Shown: piece after piece, positions 34,120 through 44,222 of the stretch
Position numbering within the stretch: the stretch's first letter is position 1
Layout: every line of letters starts with the position of its first letter
Origin: ZC4RG30 sp046047615
GTDB taxonomy: Bacteria > Pseudomonadota > Gammaproteobacteria > Steroidobacterales > Steroidobacteraceae
Length of the DNA stretch: 64,000 nt
NCBI GenBank assembly: GCA_046047615.1
Contig: JBJOHO010000050.1
Location: 1-64,000, forward strand
Reading direction: 5' to 3'
Position numbers and translations under genes: made by a program
Notes under the pieces: generated by a model
Told to the model about the DNA's origin: nothing
Seen by the model: only the letters and a program-made list of their open reading frames with translations
The model's database searches: none

Positions 34120-34236
34120 ATGACCAACGACCAGGACAAGCGGCGCAAGGCGCGCAACTCGGCCATCGTGCTGGGTTGCGTGGCCTTGGCGTTGTACGTC
34201 GCCTTCATCGTGGCCTCGGTCAGCCGGGGCGGTTGA
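34120..34236 (+). CDS. Small cytochrome oxidase assembly protein, 38 aa
   Basis: 38 aa: a charged N-terminus (TNDQDKRRKARNSA), one TM helix (IVLGCVALALYVAFIVASV) and a short tail. Single-helix proteins of 35-45 residues between coxA and ctaG are common in beta- and gammaproteobacterial oxidase operons and are called cytochrome oxidase small assembly proteins. Too short for a homology-independent call; position, spacing (13 bp from coxA, 8 bp to ctaG) and the GGAA upstream of the ATG support it. Confidence 0.8.
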   Translation: MTNDQDKRRKARNSAIVLGCVALALYVAFIVASVSRGG

Positions 34237-34244
34237 CCGTCACC

Positions 34245-34808
34245 ATGGCAGACGACACCCCAAGGCCCTCTCCGCCGCGCGAAAGCGCCGGCAAGACCGC
34301 CGGCAAGCTGGCCTTGGTGGCCCTTGGGGCGTTCGGGTTCGGTTATGCGCTGGTGCCGCTGTACGACGTGATCTGCGAGGTCACCGGCGTGGGTGACCGC
34401 GGCAACCTCACCGCCGCATCGGTGGTCACCGAGTCAGCCGTCGACGCCCGCGAAATCACCATCGAATTCCTCGGCGAATTGCCCACGGTAGGCTCCTGGG
34501 AATTCCGGCCGGCCGTGACACAGATGAAAGTGAAGCCCGGGCGGCTTTACGAGGCCCAGTTCACCGCACGGAACCTCACCGGTCGCGAGACCTGGGCGCA
34601 GGCCGTGCCTGACGTCGCGCCTTCGAAGGCGTCCGTCTATTTCCGCAAGACCGAGTGTTTCTGCTTTACGCCGCAGCACTTTGTCACCGGGGAGGAACGG
34701 GCCATGCCAGTGCGGTTCGTTGTGGATCCGGCGCTGCCGAAACACATCGACCGCATCACGCTGGCCTACACGTTCTATGACACCGAGGCGCCAAGCGCCC
34801 AACGCTGA
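34245..34808 (+). CDS. ctaG: CtaG/Cox11 copper chaperone for CuB
   Basis: 187 aa. One N-terminal TM helix (about 20-40: LALVALGAFGFGYALVPLYDVIC) and a periplasmic immunoglobulin-like copper domain with the Cox11 signature TECFCFTPQHF. It delivers copper to the CuB site of subunit I. ATG at 34245 is 8 bp after the preceding gene. Confidence 0.94.
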   Translation: MADDTPRPSPPRESAGKTAGKLALVALGAFGFGYALVPLYDVICEVTGVGDRGNLTAASVVTESAVDAREITIEFLGELPTVGSWEFRPAVTQMKVKPGRLYEAQFTARNLTGRETWAQAVPDVAPSKASVYFRKTECFCFTPQHFVTGEERAMPVRFVVDPALPKHIDRITLAYTFYDTEAPSAQR

Positions 34809-34833
34809 TCACCAATCAAGGCAGACCAGGCCC

Positions 34834-35724
34834 ATGAGCACGCATTCCGAAAGCCACGACAGCAACACCTACTACGTGCCCCACAGCAGCCCCTGGCCCA
34901 TCGTCGGGTCCATATCGCTGTTCGTGCTGATGCTGGGCGTGGTCAGCTTCCTGAACGGCTGGGCCGGCGGCTGGGCCTTCATCCCGGGCGCGGCGCTGAT
35001 CGCGTTCATGTTCTTCGGCTGGTTCTCAACCGTCATCGACGAGAACCAGAACGGCATGTACAACCTGCAGGTCGACAAGTCGTTCCGCATGGGAATGATG
35101 TGGTTCATCATTTCCGAGGTGATGTTCTTCGCCGCGTTCTTCGGCGCGCTGTTCTATGCGCGGCAGTTGTCGATCCCGTGGCTGGGCGGCGAGGGCGTCA
35201 AGGCCTACAACCCGCTGCTGCTGTGGGACGGTTTCAGCCCCTCCTGGCCGAGCAACGGTCCGGGTACGGTGGGCGGCAGGGACGACGGCAGCTTCGAGAC
35301 CATTCCGGCCTTCGGTCTCCCGGCGATCAACACGGCGATCCTGCTGTTGTCCGGTGTCACCATCACCATCGCCCACCATGCGCTGCGCGCTGCCAACCGA
35401 AAGCTGCTCAACATCGCCCTCGCGGCGACCTGGCTGCTGGGCTTCATCTTCGTCTTCCTGCAGGGCGAAGAGTACGTGCACGCCTGGACTGAGCTGGGTC
35501 TGCGGCTGTCGACCGGTATCTACGGCTCGACGTTCTTCATGCTCACCGGGTTCCACGGTCTGCATGTCACCATCGGCGCCATCATGCTGCTGGTCGTCTG
35601 GCTGCGGACAATGAAAGGCCACCTGACGCCGCAGCGCCACTTCGCCTTCGAGGCGGTCGCGTGGTACTGGCACTTCGTCGACGTGGTCTGGCTGATCCTG
35701 TTCGTCTTCGTCTACTGGGTCTGA
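34834..35724 (+). CDS. coxC: Cytochrome c oxidase subunit III
   Basis: 296 aa with seven predicted TM helices. Typical segments are MGMMWFIISEVMFFAAFFGALFYAR, then FLQGEEYVHAW, TGFHGLHVTIGAIML, and the AWYWHFVDVVWLILFVFVYW end. It carries the roughly 55-residue insertion between TM4 and TM5 seen in many beta/gammaproteobacterial CoxC (LGGEGVKAYNPLLLWDGF onward). Two strong hairpins follow the stop. Confidence 0.96.
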   Translation: MSTHSESHDSNTYYVPHSSPWPIVGSISLFVLMLGVVSFLNGWAGGWAFIPGAALIAFMFFGWFSTVIDENQNGMYNLQVDKSFRMGMMWFIISEVMFFAAFFGALFYARQLSIPWLGGEGVKAYNPLLLWDGFSPSWPSNGPGTVGGRDDGSFETIPAFGLPAINTAILLLSGVTITIAHHALRAANRKLLNIALAATWLLGFIFVFLQGEEYVHAWTELGLRLSTGIYGSTFFMLTGFHGLHVTIGAIMLLVVWLRTMKGHLTPQRHFAFEAVAWYWHFVDVVWLILFVFVYWV

Positions 35725-35737
35725 GCACCGACGCAAG

Positions 35738-35803
35738 CCTTGGCGGCGCAGCCGCCAAGGTGTGAACCGCCGCGCGACCGGGGCCGCCGGTTGCGACCGG
35801 CGG
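35738..35803. terminator. Double hairpin terminator between coxC and DUF2909
   Basis: First stem CCTTGGCGGC (35738-35747), loop GCA, GCCGCCAAGG (35751-35760), perfect over 10 bp. Second stem CCGCCGGT (35784-35791), loop TGCG, ACCGGCGG (35796-35803), perfect over 8 bp. They fill the 89 bp between the convergent coxC and DUF2909 genes. No T-run on either strand, so a bidirectional terminator of the GC-rich type. Confidence 0.7.
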
Positions 35804-35813
35804 GCCGCCGCTG

Positions 35814-36026
35814 TTACAAGGGCACCGCGTGGGGCTGGATGAATCCCAGCGCCCAGGCGACGAACAGCAGGATGAACAGTCCTACGGATAGCGCGACGCG
35901 GATCTTCAGCGCGCGCAACATCTTCCCGGAGTCCGCGCTATGTGCGGACAGATGGTAGAGCGCCGAACCCAGGCTGACGATGATTCCCGCCAGCACCACC
36001 AAAATGAACACTTTCTGGATTTCCAT
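35814..36026 (-). CDS. DUF2909 twin-transmembrane protein, 70 aa
   Basis: 70 aa with two TM helices (about 4-24 IQKVFILVVLAGIIVSLGSAL and 45-62 ALSVGLFILLFVAWALGF) joined by a basic loop (KMLRALKIR). DUF2909 proteins are regularly found between coxC and surf1, usually in reverse orientation as here. Function unknown. Its start codon and that of surf1 are divergent and only 9 bp apart, so its promoter must lie inside surf1 coding sequence or it is made from an overlapping transcript. Confidence 0.85.
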   Translation of the reverse strand: MEIQKVFILVVLAGIIVSLGSALYHLSAHSADSGKMLRALKIRVALSVGLFILLFVAWALGFIQPHAVPL

Positions 36027-36035
36027 GGCGCCATT

Positions 36036-36746
36036 ATGCCTCGCGGCCTGACGCGCTGGCGCTGGCGGCGACCGTTCCCCTGGGGATGGTTGCTGGTGAG
36101 TGCCGTCGCCGCGCTCCTGTTCGCGGGTCTCGGCGCGTGGCAGTGGGGGCGTGGTCAGGGGCGGGAGGCGGCTTGGGCGGCCAGCGAGCGCGAGGCCGTT
36201 ACTGACGTCCGCGGGGTGCTGCTGGCCGACCGGCAGATCCTGCTCGACAACATCACCCGTGATGGCCGGGCCGGATACGAGGTGCTCACACCCCTCGTCG
36301 ATGCCGACAATCGCCTGTGGCTCATCAACCGTGGCTGGATTCCGTTTTCCGGCTATCGGGATCGGCTGCCGGAAATCTCCCTTCCCCCGGAACACGTCGG
36401 CGCAACAGTCTCCCTCCGGGGGCGGCGCGCCGCCCTGCCTGTTGCCGGGATTGCCTCTCCCGTGCCATCGGCGCCGGCTGTGGCTGCCACCTGGCCACGG
36501 GTGCTGAGTTTTCCCCAGTGGCCGGAACTCGAGGCTGCGCTCGGCCGTCCTACCGACCGTCTCATGCTGCATTTGGCGCAGGACAGTGGACCGGGCTATG
36601 AGCGGAATTGGCCGCGGACCGGTGTGCCCCCGGAACGCCACTTCGCCTACGCGATCCAATGGTGGTCCTTCGCCGCTCTCGCCTTGGCCCTGTTTGTCCT
36701 GCTCAACCTGCGGAAACCCGATGAACGCTCCAGCGAACAGCACTGA
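36036..36746 (+). CDS. SURF1/Shy1 cytochrome oxidase assembly factor
   Basis: 236 aa. TM1 at about 18-38 (WLLVSAVAALLFAGLGAWQW), a periplasmic domain with DNITRDGRAGYEVLTPL and LWLINRGWIPFSGYR, and TM2 near the C-terminus (FAYAIQWWSFAALALALFVLL). SURF1 helps insert heme a into subunit I. The ATG at 36036 is used because the upstream frame runs through the divergent DUF2909. Its 3' end overlaps the next gene by 26 bp. Confidence 0.93.
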   Translation: MPRGLTRWRWRRPFPWGWLLVSAVAALLFAGLGAWQWGRGQGREAAWAASEREAVTDVRGVLLADRQILLDNITRDGRAGYEVLTPLVDADNRLWLINRGWIPFSGYRDRLPEISLPPEHVGATVSLRGRRAALPVAGIASPVPSAPAVAATWPRVLSFPQWPELEAALGRPTDRLMLHLAQDSGPGYERNWPRTGVPPERHFAYAIQWWSFAALALALFVLLNLRKPDERSSEQH

Positions 36747-37299
36747 AACCCCGAAAACCGGCTCCCGGATCACGCTGCTGCTGCTGGTGGCGCTGTTCTT
36801 CCTGCCCGTTCTGGTGGCTGTGTTCCTGTATTTCGGCACCAGCTGGCGGCCCAGCGGCCTGACCGTCCATGGCGAGCTGATGGCTCCCGTGGTCACCATC
36901 GAAGAAGGTCCGGTGCTGCCCTATGGGAAGTGGACCCTGCTCCACGTTGCGGAAGGCGGCTGTGACGACGCCTGCCGCAAAGCGCTGGTGCTGATGCGGC
37001 AAACCCGCCTCGCGCTCGCCCAGGACATGGGGCGCGTCAACCGTGTGTTCATCGCCGACGGCACCTGCTGCGACCGTGCCTACCTCGAGACCGAGCACGC
37101 CGGGTTGTCGGTCCACGCGACGGAGGGGAACGCCGAGGCCGCGCGCGTCGCGCGCGCACTGTCGCCGGGCGAGGGGCATCGTTGGGTGTACGTCGTGGAC
37201 CCGATCGGCAACGTGGTCATGCGTTACGATATCGACGGCGTTCCAAAAGACCTGCTCACGGACCTCAAGAAGCTCCTCAAGCTTTCGAGCATCGGCTGA
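36721..37299 (+). CDS. SCO-like thioredoxin-fold oxidase assembly protein
   Basis: 192 aa. One TM helix (about 16-40: ITLLLLVALFFLPVLVAVFLYF) and a periplasmic thioredoxin-like domain with a CxxxC pair in EGGCDDACRKAL, the spacing of SCO copper-binding proteins. A second Cys pair (GTCCDRAYLE) follows and a C-terminal VVDPIGNVVMRYD strand. The SCO histidine is not obvious, so copper transfer or thiol reduction of CuA is inference. Located between surf1 and ctaA, where a protein of this type is usual. Confidence 0.8.
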   Translation: MNAPANSTETPKTGSRITLLLLVALFFLPVLVAVFLYFGTSWRPSGLTVHGELMAPVVTIEEGPVLPYGKWTLLHVAEGGCDDACRKALVLMRQTRLALAQDMGRVNRVFIADGTCCDRAYLETEHAGLSVHATEGNAEAARVARALSPGEGHRWVYVVDPIGNVVMRYDIDGVPKDLLTDLKKLLKLSSIG

Positions 37300-37300
37300 C

Positions 37301-38326
37301 ATGAACCCCTTGCTGCTCATCCGTCGTCTTGCCCTGGCCGGCGTCCTGCTCGGACTGGGCGTGGTCGTGTTCGGCGCCTATGTCCGGCTCACATGGGCGG
37401 GCCTCGGCTGCCCCGACTGGCCGGGCTGCTACGGCCACTTTTCACCGGTGGGCGCACTCGAGTCCGGCGCCGGAACGGCTGATGCGCCCTTGCACATGGG
37501 CAAGGCCTGGCGCGAAATGATCCACCGCTACGCCGCCAGCCTCCTCGGTTTGGTGATCCTCGTGATTGCCCTCACGGCTTGGCTGAAGCGCCGCCACCGC
37601 TACATGCCGCGCCTGCTGCCGTTCGCGCTGCTGGGCCTGGTCCTGTTCCAGGGCATGCTGGGCATGCTCACCGTCACTTGGCTGGTCAAGCCGCTGGTCG
37701 TGACGCTGCATCTCGGGTTCGGTATCACAACCGTCGCCCTGCTCTGGTGGTTGTACCTCTCGATGCGCAGCGTGCCCGCCGATGGCGTGACCTGGAAACT
37801 CCCGGAAGCCATCTCCAACACCCCCCTTGTCACGCCGCGCCTGGCGCGCGCCCTCGCCATCACCAGTCTCGTCGTGTTGGCCATGCAGGTCCTGCTGGGG
37901 GGGTGGACCAGCACCAACTATGCGGCGGTCGCTTGCCCTGATTTTCCCACCTGCCAACAGCGCTGGTGGCCTGAAGCCGACTTCCAGGAAGGCTTCGTGC
38001 TGTGGCGTGGGCTCGGCATCAACTACGAGGGGGGCGTCCTTGACCACCCCGCCAGGGTTGCCGTGCATTTCACCCACCGCCTTGGCGCCCTGTTCACGAC
38101 CTTCGCCGTGCTGCTGGCCGCTTTCATCGCCTGGCGCAGCCGGCTTGGCACCGCCGTGAACGCCGCCGCAGCGGGCGTTGTGGCGGCACTGGCCCTGCAA
38201 CTTCTCATCGGCATCTACATGGTCCTGGGCGGCTTTCCGCTTGGACTTGCCACGGCCCACAACGCGGGAGCCGCCGTGCTGGTCCTGGCCACATCCTTGC
38301 TGCTCTGGACCTTGCGCAAATCATGA
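37301..38326 (+). CDS. ctaA: Heme A synthase (COX15/CtaA)
   Basis: 341 aa, eight TM helices in two pseudo-repeats. Features: VVFGAYVRLTWAGLGCPDWPGCYG, then a heme-ligand His in EMIHRYAASLLGLV, and the second half GGWTSTNYAAVACPDFPTC with VHFTHRLGALFT. It oxidises the heme O methyl to formyl, completing heme A made from the ctaB product. It begins 1 bp after the SCO-like stop. The paired CysPro loops in each half are intact. Confidence 0.95.
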   Translation: MNPLLLIRRLALAGVLLGLGVVVFGAYVRLTWAGLGCPDWPGCYGHFSPVGALESGAGTADAPLHMGKAWREMIHRYAASLLGLVILVIALTAWLKRRHRYMPRLLPFALLGLVLFQGMLGMLTVTWLVKPLVVTLHLGFGITTVALLWWLYLSMRSVPADGVTWKLPEAISNTPLVTPRLARALAITSLVVLAMQVLLGGWTSTNYAAVACPDFPTCQQRWWPEADFQEGFVLWRGLGINYEGGVLDHPARVAVHFTHRLGALFTTFAVLLAAFIAWRSRLGTAVNAAAAGVVAALALQLLIGIYMVLGGFPLGLATAHNAGAAVLVLATSLLLWTLRKS

Positions 38327-38347
38327 CCGCACGCGGAGTCCGTCACC

Positions 38348-39301
38348 ATGGAGCACCTTGCTGACTTCCCAAGCCCTGTCACTGGCCTGACGCCCAAGCC
38401 CAAAGCCACGGTCTCCTCCGTGGCAGCACGATGCGGTGCCGCCGGGACGCTCGCGCTCGCCGTGATCGCGTCCCTTGCCGATGCGGCCACGCCGGCACCC
38501 ACACGACAGCAGATGGCGGACTGGAACCTCGCACAGGCGCCGTTCCAGATCTTCGGCAACACATGGCATGTCGGCACCCGTTCGCTGGCTGCCATCCTCG
38601 TGACTTCGGACTATGGGCACGTCCTCATCAATGCCGGCATGCAGGACAGCGCGAAGCAGATCGCCGGAAACATCGCCAAGCTGGGCTTCAAGCCCACAGA
38701 CGTCAAGGCCATCCTCCTGACTCACGCGCACTTCGACACGGCAGGTGGGCTCGCGGAACTGCAACAGCTGACCGGTGCCGCCATCCATACCCGGCGGCCG
38801 AATGACATCGTGCTGCGCACGGGAAAGCTGATGACCGACGATCCGCAGCACACCCTGAAGACGCCCCGCATCGCGTCGCCCGCAGGCACGGTATGGGTCG
38901 TCAGCGACAATCAACTGCTGGGCGTCGGCTCCAACCGGTTCCAGTCCCATCCCACGCCGGGCCACAGTCCCGGGGGTACGACATGGACCTGGGAGTCCTG
39001 CGAAGCGGCCACCTGCCTCAAGATGGCCTACGTCGACAGCATGAGCCTCGTGGCGGGCAAGGGCTATCGTTTCAGCGGGGATGTCGTGTCGCTCGCTCGA
39101 TTCCGCGACAGCCTCCAACGGATTGCTGCCCTGCCCTGCGATGTGCTGATCACCCCAAGGAACGAGGACTCCCGCCTGCTGGAGCGGGTGGCCGCACGGG
39201 ACAGCGCAAACCGCGCGAGCCTCAAAGACAGCGACGGCTGCAAGCGGTTTGCCGACGCAGCAGCCCAAGGCTTGGAACAGACCGTGGCTGCCGGGGGCTG
39301 A
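38348..39301 (+). CDS. Subclass B3 metallo-beta-lactamase homologue with degenerate Zn2 site
   Basis: 317 aa. A likely signal sequence or anchor near 26-47 is followed by a B3-type lactamase fold: WNLAQAPFQIFGNTWHVGTRSLAAIL, then LGFKPTDVKAILLTHAHFD. The Zn1 ligands are kept (H126, H128 in THAHFD and H206 in TPGHS). Of the Zn2 ligands D130 is kept, but the next residue, normally His, is T131. The late His of the usual TPHP motif is R271 (VLITPRNED). Canonical hydrolysis of beta-lactams is therefore doubtful; one metal or another substrate is more likely. 22 bp after ctaA, possibly co-transcribed. Confidence 0.85.
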   Translation: MEHLADFPSPVTGLTPKPKATVSSVAARCGAAGTLALAVIASLADAATPAPTRQQMADWNLAQAPFQIFGNTWHVGTRSLAAILVTSDYGHVLINAGMQDSAKQIAGNIAKLGFKPTDVKAILLTHAHFDTAGGLAELQQLTGAAIHTRRPNDIVLRTGKLMTDDPQHTLKTPRIASPAGTVWVVSDNQLLGVGSNRFQSHPTPGHSPGGTTWTWESCEAATCLKMAYVDSMSLVAGKGYRFSGDVVSLARFRDSLQRIAALPCDVLITPRNEDSRLLERVAARDSANRASLKDSDGCKRFADAAAQGLEQTVAAGG

Positions 39302-39419
39302 CAGCTTCACGCAAGTTGCCGCAGCAACCACGAAAGGGTCCCGCGCCCTACCTTGAGGTGCCGCCGGGGATCTATGCTCCGGACTCGGCACCACACCAGA
39401 CCGACGGGGGGAACCGTTG

Positions 39420-40220
39420 ATGTCACGCCTGCAGACACCTTTCCTGCGCGCCGCGCTCGTCCTCGCCTTGGGCCTCGGCCCCGGCCTGCTCGCAGCCCAG
39501 CAGGCCAACAACGCGCTCTACCGGCCCGCCGCTCCCCTGCCCGAGCCGCGCTACAACACGCAGTACAGCGACATGTCGTCAATGGCCGCCCGACGCGATC
39601 TCTCAGGCGTCTGGTTCATCCGCGACTACAACCGCCGCTTCCGCACGCCGACGAACACGCTGCCGCCGTTCACGCCCCACGGGCGCGCCGAATTCGACAA
39701 GCGCGTCAAGGCGGAAACCGAAGGTACGCCCTTCGCCGACGCCTCGACGCATTGCTGGCCCCACGGCATACCGCGCGTGATGAACTCACCGTACCCGATC
39801 CAGATCATCCACTCACCGGGCAAGATCACGATCGTGCATGAGGTGGCCCACAACATCCGGCAGATCCGCATGGACCAACCGATGCCCGACACGGTCCCCA
39901 CCAGCTTCCTGGGATACTCCGTGGGCCGCTGGGAAGGCGACGTCCTCGTCATCGAGACCAAGGGGACCGACACGCGCACGTGGATCGACGAGGAGGGCAT
40001 CATCCACTCGGATCAACTGCATACGATCGAGCGCCTGCGCAAGACGGAAAACGGACTGAACCTCGAAAACGAGGTCACGATCATCGATCCGGTGTATTTC
40101 ACCCGCCCGTGGGTGAAGAAGATCAATTACGCCTGGCGGCCCGACATCCGCATCGCGGAATACATCTGCGAAGAAAACAACCGCAACGCGCCCGAGAACG
40201 GCATCACGGTGGCCAAGTGA
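39420..40220 (+). CDS. Secreted protein of unknown function (paralogue A)
   Basis: 266 aa with a signal peptide (about 1-27: RAALVLALGLGPGLLAAQQ). Distinct stretches are RRDLSGVWFIRDYN, HCWPHGIPRVMNSPYPIQII, SFLGYSVGRWEGDVLVIETKGTD, and IIDPVYFTRPW near the end. One Cys pair could form a disulfide (Cys in HCWPHG and in EYICEE). The ATG at 39420 has GGGGGAA upstream. I do not recognise an enzyme family. It is similar in order and motifs to the next gene, so the two are tandem paralogues. Confidence 0.8.
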   Translation: MSRLQTPFLRAALVLALGLGPGLLAAQQANNALYRPAAPLPEPRYNTQYSDMSSMAARRDLSGVWFIRDYNRRFRTPTNTLPPFTPHGRAEFDKRVKAETEGTPFADASTHCWPHGIPRVMNSPYPIQIIHSPGKITIVHEVAHNIRQIRMDQPMPDTVPTSFLGYSVGRWEGDVLVIETKGTDTRTWIDEEGIIHSDQLHTIERLRKTENGLNLENEVTIIDPVYFTRPWVKKINYAWRPDIRIAEYICEENNRNAPENGITVAK

Positions 40221-40222
40221 AA

Positions 40223-40936
40223 ATGCAAACGCGCCGCACTAAAACGCCCGCCATGCAACCGCTGGCCACCCTGTGCCTGCTGTTGGCTCTCGCGACCCTG
40301 TGGCCGTCGCAAGCCGACGCCCAGGCCGACGGCTTTGCAGGCTATTGGCAGGTGGTGGACCCGCCCACCGCACTGAAGACGGAAGAGGGCAAGACGCCGC
40401 CCCTCAACAAGGCCGGAAAGGCCATGCACGCCCGGCGAATTGCTGCAGCCAAGGCCGGCGACCACAGTTTCGACTCCCTGAAGCAGTGCCTGCCCCATGG
40501 TCTCCCGCGGCTGCTGCTTGCCCCATACCCCATCGAGATCCTCGAGGAAACGCGGCAGCTCACCTTCCTCCACGAGGCCCACCACATGCCCAGGCTGGTC
40601 TATCTGGACGAAGACCTGCCGCCTGCCGACGACCTCGAATACAACTACATGGGGAGCAGTGTCGGCAAACGCACCGGGCGTGTCCTGGACATCCGCTCCA
40701 CGGGCTTCAACGATCTCACGACCTTGGACGCCACGGGCTTGCCGCACTCCACCCAACTGGCGCTGCAGGAGCAATTCACGCGCAGTGAAGACGGCGGCAC
40801 GCTGCACTACCGAGCGACGGTGACAGACCCCGTGTACTACACAAAGCCGTGGACGTTCAGGCTCGAGTTCCGGCGCCTGCCTGCCGACACCTGGCTCAAG
40901 GAGTTCGTCTGCACGGACAAGAACCCCGACGCCTGA
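40223..40936 (+). CDS. Secreted protein of unknown function (paralogue B)
   Basis: 237 aa with a signal peptide (about 11-34: MQPLATLCLLLALATLWPSQADAQ). It shares with the preceding protein the order GYWQV (vs GVWFI), QCLPHGLPRLLLAPYPIEIL, FLHEAHHMPRLVYLDEDLP, YMGSSVGKRTGRVLDIRSTG and TDPVYYTKPW, and a C-terminal Cys (EFVCTDK). The ATG at 40223 is 2 bp after the preceding stop, so the pair is coupled. Function unknown. Confidence 0.8.
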   Translation: MQTRRTKTPAMQPLATLCLLLALATLWPSQADAQADGFAGYWQVVDPPTALKTEEGKTPPLNKAGKAMHARRIAAAKAGDHSFDSLKQCLPHGLPRLLLAPYPIEILEETRQLTFLHEAHHMPRLVYLDEDLPPADDLEYNYMGSSVGKRTGRVLDIRSTGFNDLTTLDATGLPHSTQLALQEQFTRSEDGGTLHYRATVTDPVYYTKPWTFRLEFRRLPADTWLKEFVCTDKNPDA

Positions 40937-40952
40937 GGAACACTCTCCGCCC

Positions 40953-41820
40953 TCAACGCCACTGGTAATCCACCAGCAGCGCCGCGAACACCGCGGCGCC
41001 CAGCCAGCCATTTTCACGGAACGCCCGGAAGCAGGCCTCCCGCTCACGGTCACGGATCAGCCACTGCTGCCTCGCGAACATCAGTGCCGCAACCACCAGG
41101 CCAAGGTTGTAGGCCAGTCCCGCGCCGGTGGACCGCCCGGCCAGATACAGACCGACCACCACCATCGCCTGCATGATGCCGATGGCCAAGGTGTCCATCT
41201 CCCCGAACCAGATGGCACTGCTGCGCACGCCCAGCCGCAGATCATCGTCGCGGTCGACCATCGCATACTCCGTGTCGTAGACCGCCGCCCACAACAGTGT
41301 CACCACGAACAGCAGCCACCCCAAGCGTCCCACCTCGCCCGTGAGGGCGACGCAGGCCATCGGCACCGCCCAGCCGAAGGCCGCACCGAGCCAGAACTGC
41401 GGAACCGGGAACACGCGCTTCGTGAACGGATAGAGGACCGTCAGGACGGCGCCGCCCAGCGACCACAGCACCGTACGCAGATCCAGCGTCATCACGAGCA
41501 GCAGGGCCACGACCATCAGACCGCCGAACAGGACCAGCGACTCGCGCGGGCTGACCCGCCGCGCGGCAAGCGGCCTGGCGCGCGTCCGCTTCACGAAGGG
41601 ATCAAACCGACGATCCGCAAAATCATTGATCACACACCCGGCAGAGCGCATCACCACCGTGCCGGCGAGAAACACCCAAAAGACCGGCGCGGGCGGCGCG
41701 CCGTCGGCCACCAGCCACATCGCCCACAGCAGCGGCCACAGCAGCAGGAAAGTCCCGACAGGCTTGTCGAGCCGCATCAACTGGAAAAAGCCGGACGCAC
41801 GACGCTGTACGGCCCGCCAC

Positions 41821-41837
<17 letters not shown>
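40953..41837 (-). CDS. ubiA: 4-Hydroxybenzoate polyprenyltransferase
   Basis: 294 aa integral membrane prenyltransferase, second step of ubiquinone synthesis. The two Asp-rich motifs are intact: CVINDFADRRFDPFVKRTRARPL and YDTEYAMVDRDDDLRLGVRS. Eight to nine TM helices. ATG at 41837 overlaps the recG 3' end by 17 bp. Placement after recG rather than beside ubiC is unusual but the protein itself is standard. Confidence 0.94.
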
Positions 41838-43841
<2,004 letters not shown>

Positions 43842-43860
<19 letters not shown>

Positions 43861-44222
43861 TCCATCTCCACGCGTGCTCCTCGCGGAAGTGCCGAGACGC
43901 CGACTGCAGCGCGGGCCGGGTAAGGCCGGGAAAAACGCAGGGCCATGATCTCGTTGACCCGCGCGAAGTGGCCAAGGTCGGTCAGGAACACGGTGAGCTT
44001 GGCGACATTGTCGAACGAACCGCCGGCCGCAACGGCAATCGCTTCCAGGTTGTCGAACACCCGGCGGATTTCCGCGTCGATGTCGTCCTGCACCAGTTGC
44101 CCGGTGGCTGGATCAAGCGGGATCTGCCCGGACACATACACCGTGTCTCCGACGCGGACCGCCTGCGAATAGGTGCCTATGGCCTCAGGGGCCGCTGCTG
44201 TCTGGATGATCTGCCGGGTCAT
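43842..44222 (-). CDS. ridA: RidA (YjgF/YER057c/UK114) enamine/imine deaminase
   Basis: 126 aa, family length. It carries the signatures AIGTYSQAVRVGDTVYVSGQIPLDPATG, VAKLTVFLTDLGHFARVNEIM and PARAAVGVSALPRGARVEME, the last with the substrate-binding Arg. It hydrolyses reactive 2-aminoacrylate and similar enamines. Its ATG overlaps the spoT stop (ATGA) and its 3' end overlaps recG, forming the usual spoT-ridA-recG order. Confidence 0.95.

Noticed and set aside
31590..34208. 872-codon minus-strand frame opposite coxB and coxA
   Set aside because: Complement of highly conserved oxidase genes; low-complexity His/Arg/Gln/Glu-rich translation typical of antisense frames.
38348..39301. Functional antibiotic-resistance beta-lactamase
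   Set aside because: Two Zn2 ligands are replaced (Thr131 and Arg271), so calling it a working B3 lactamase is not supported.
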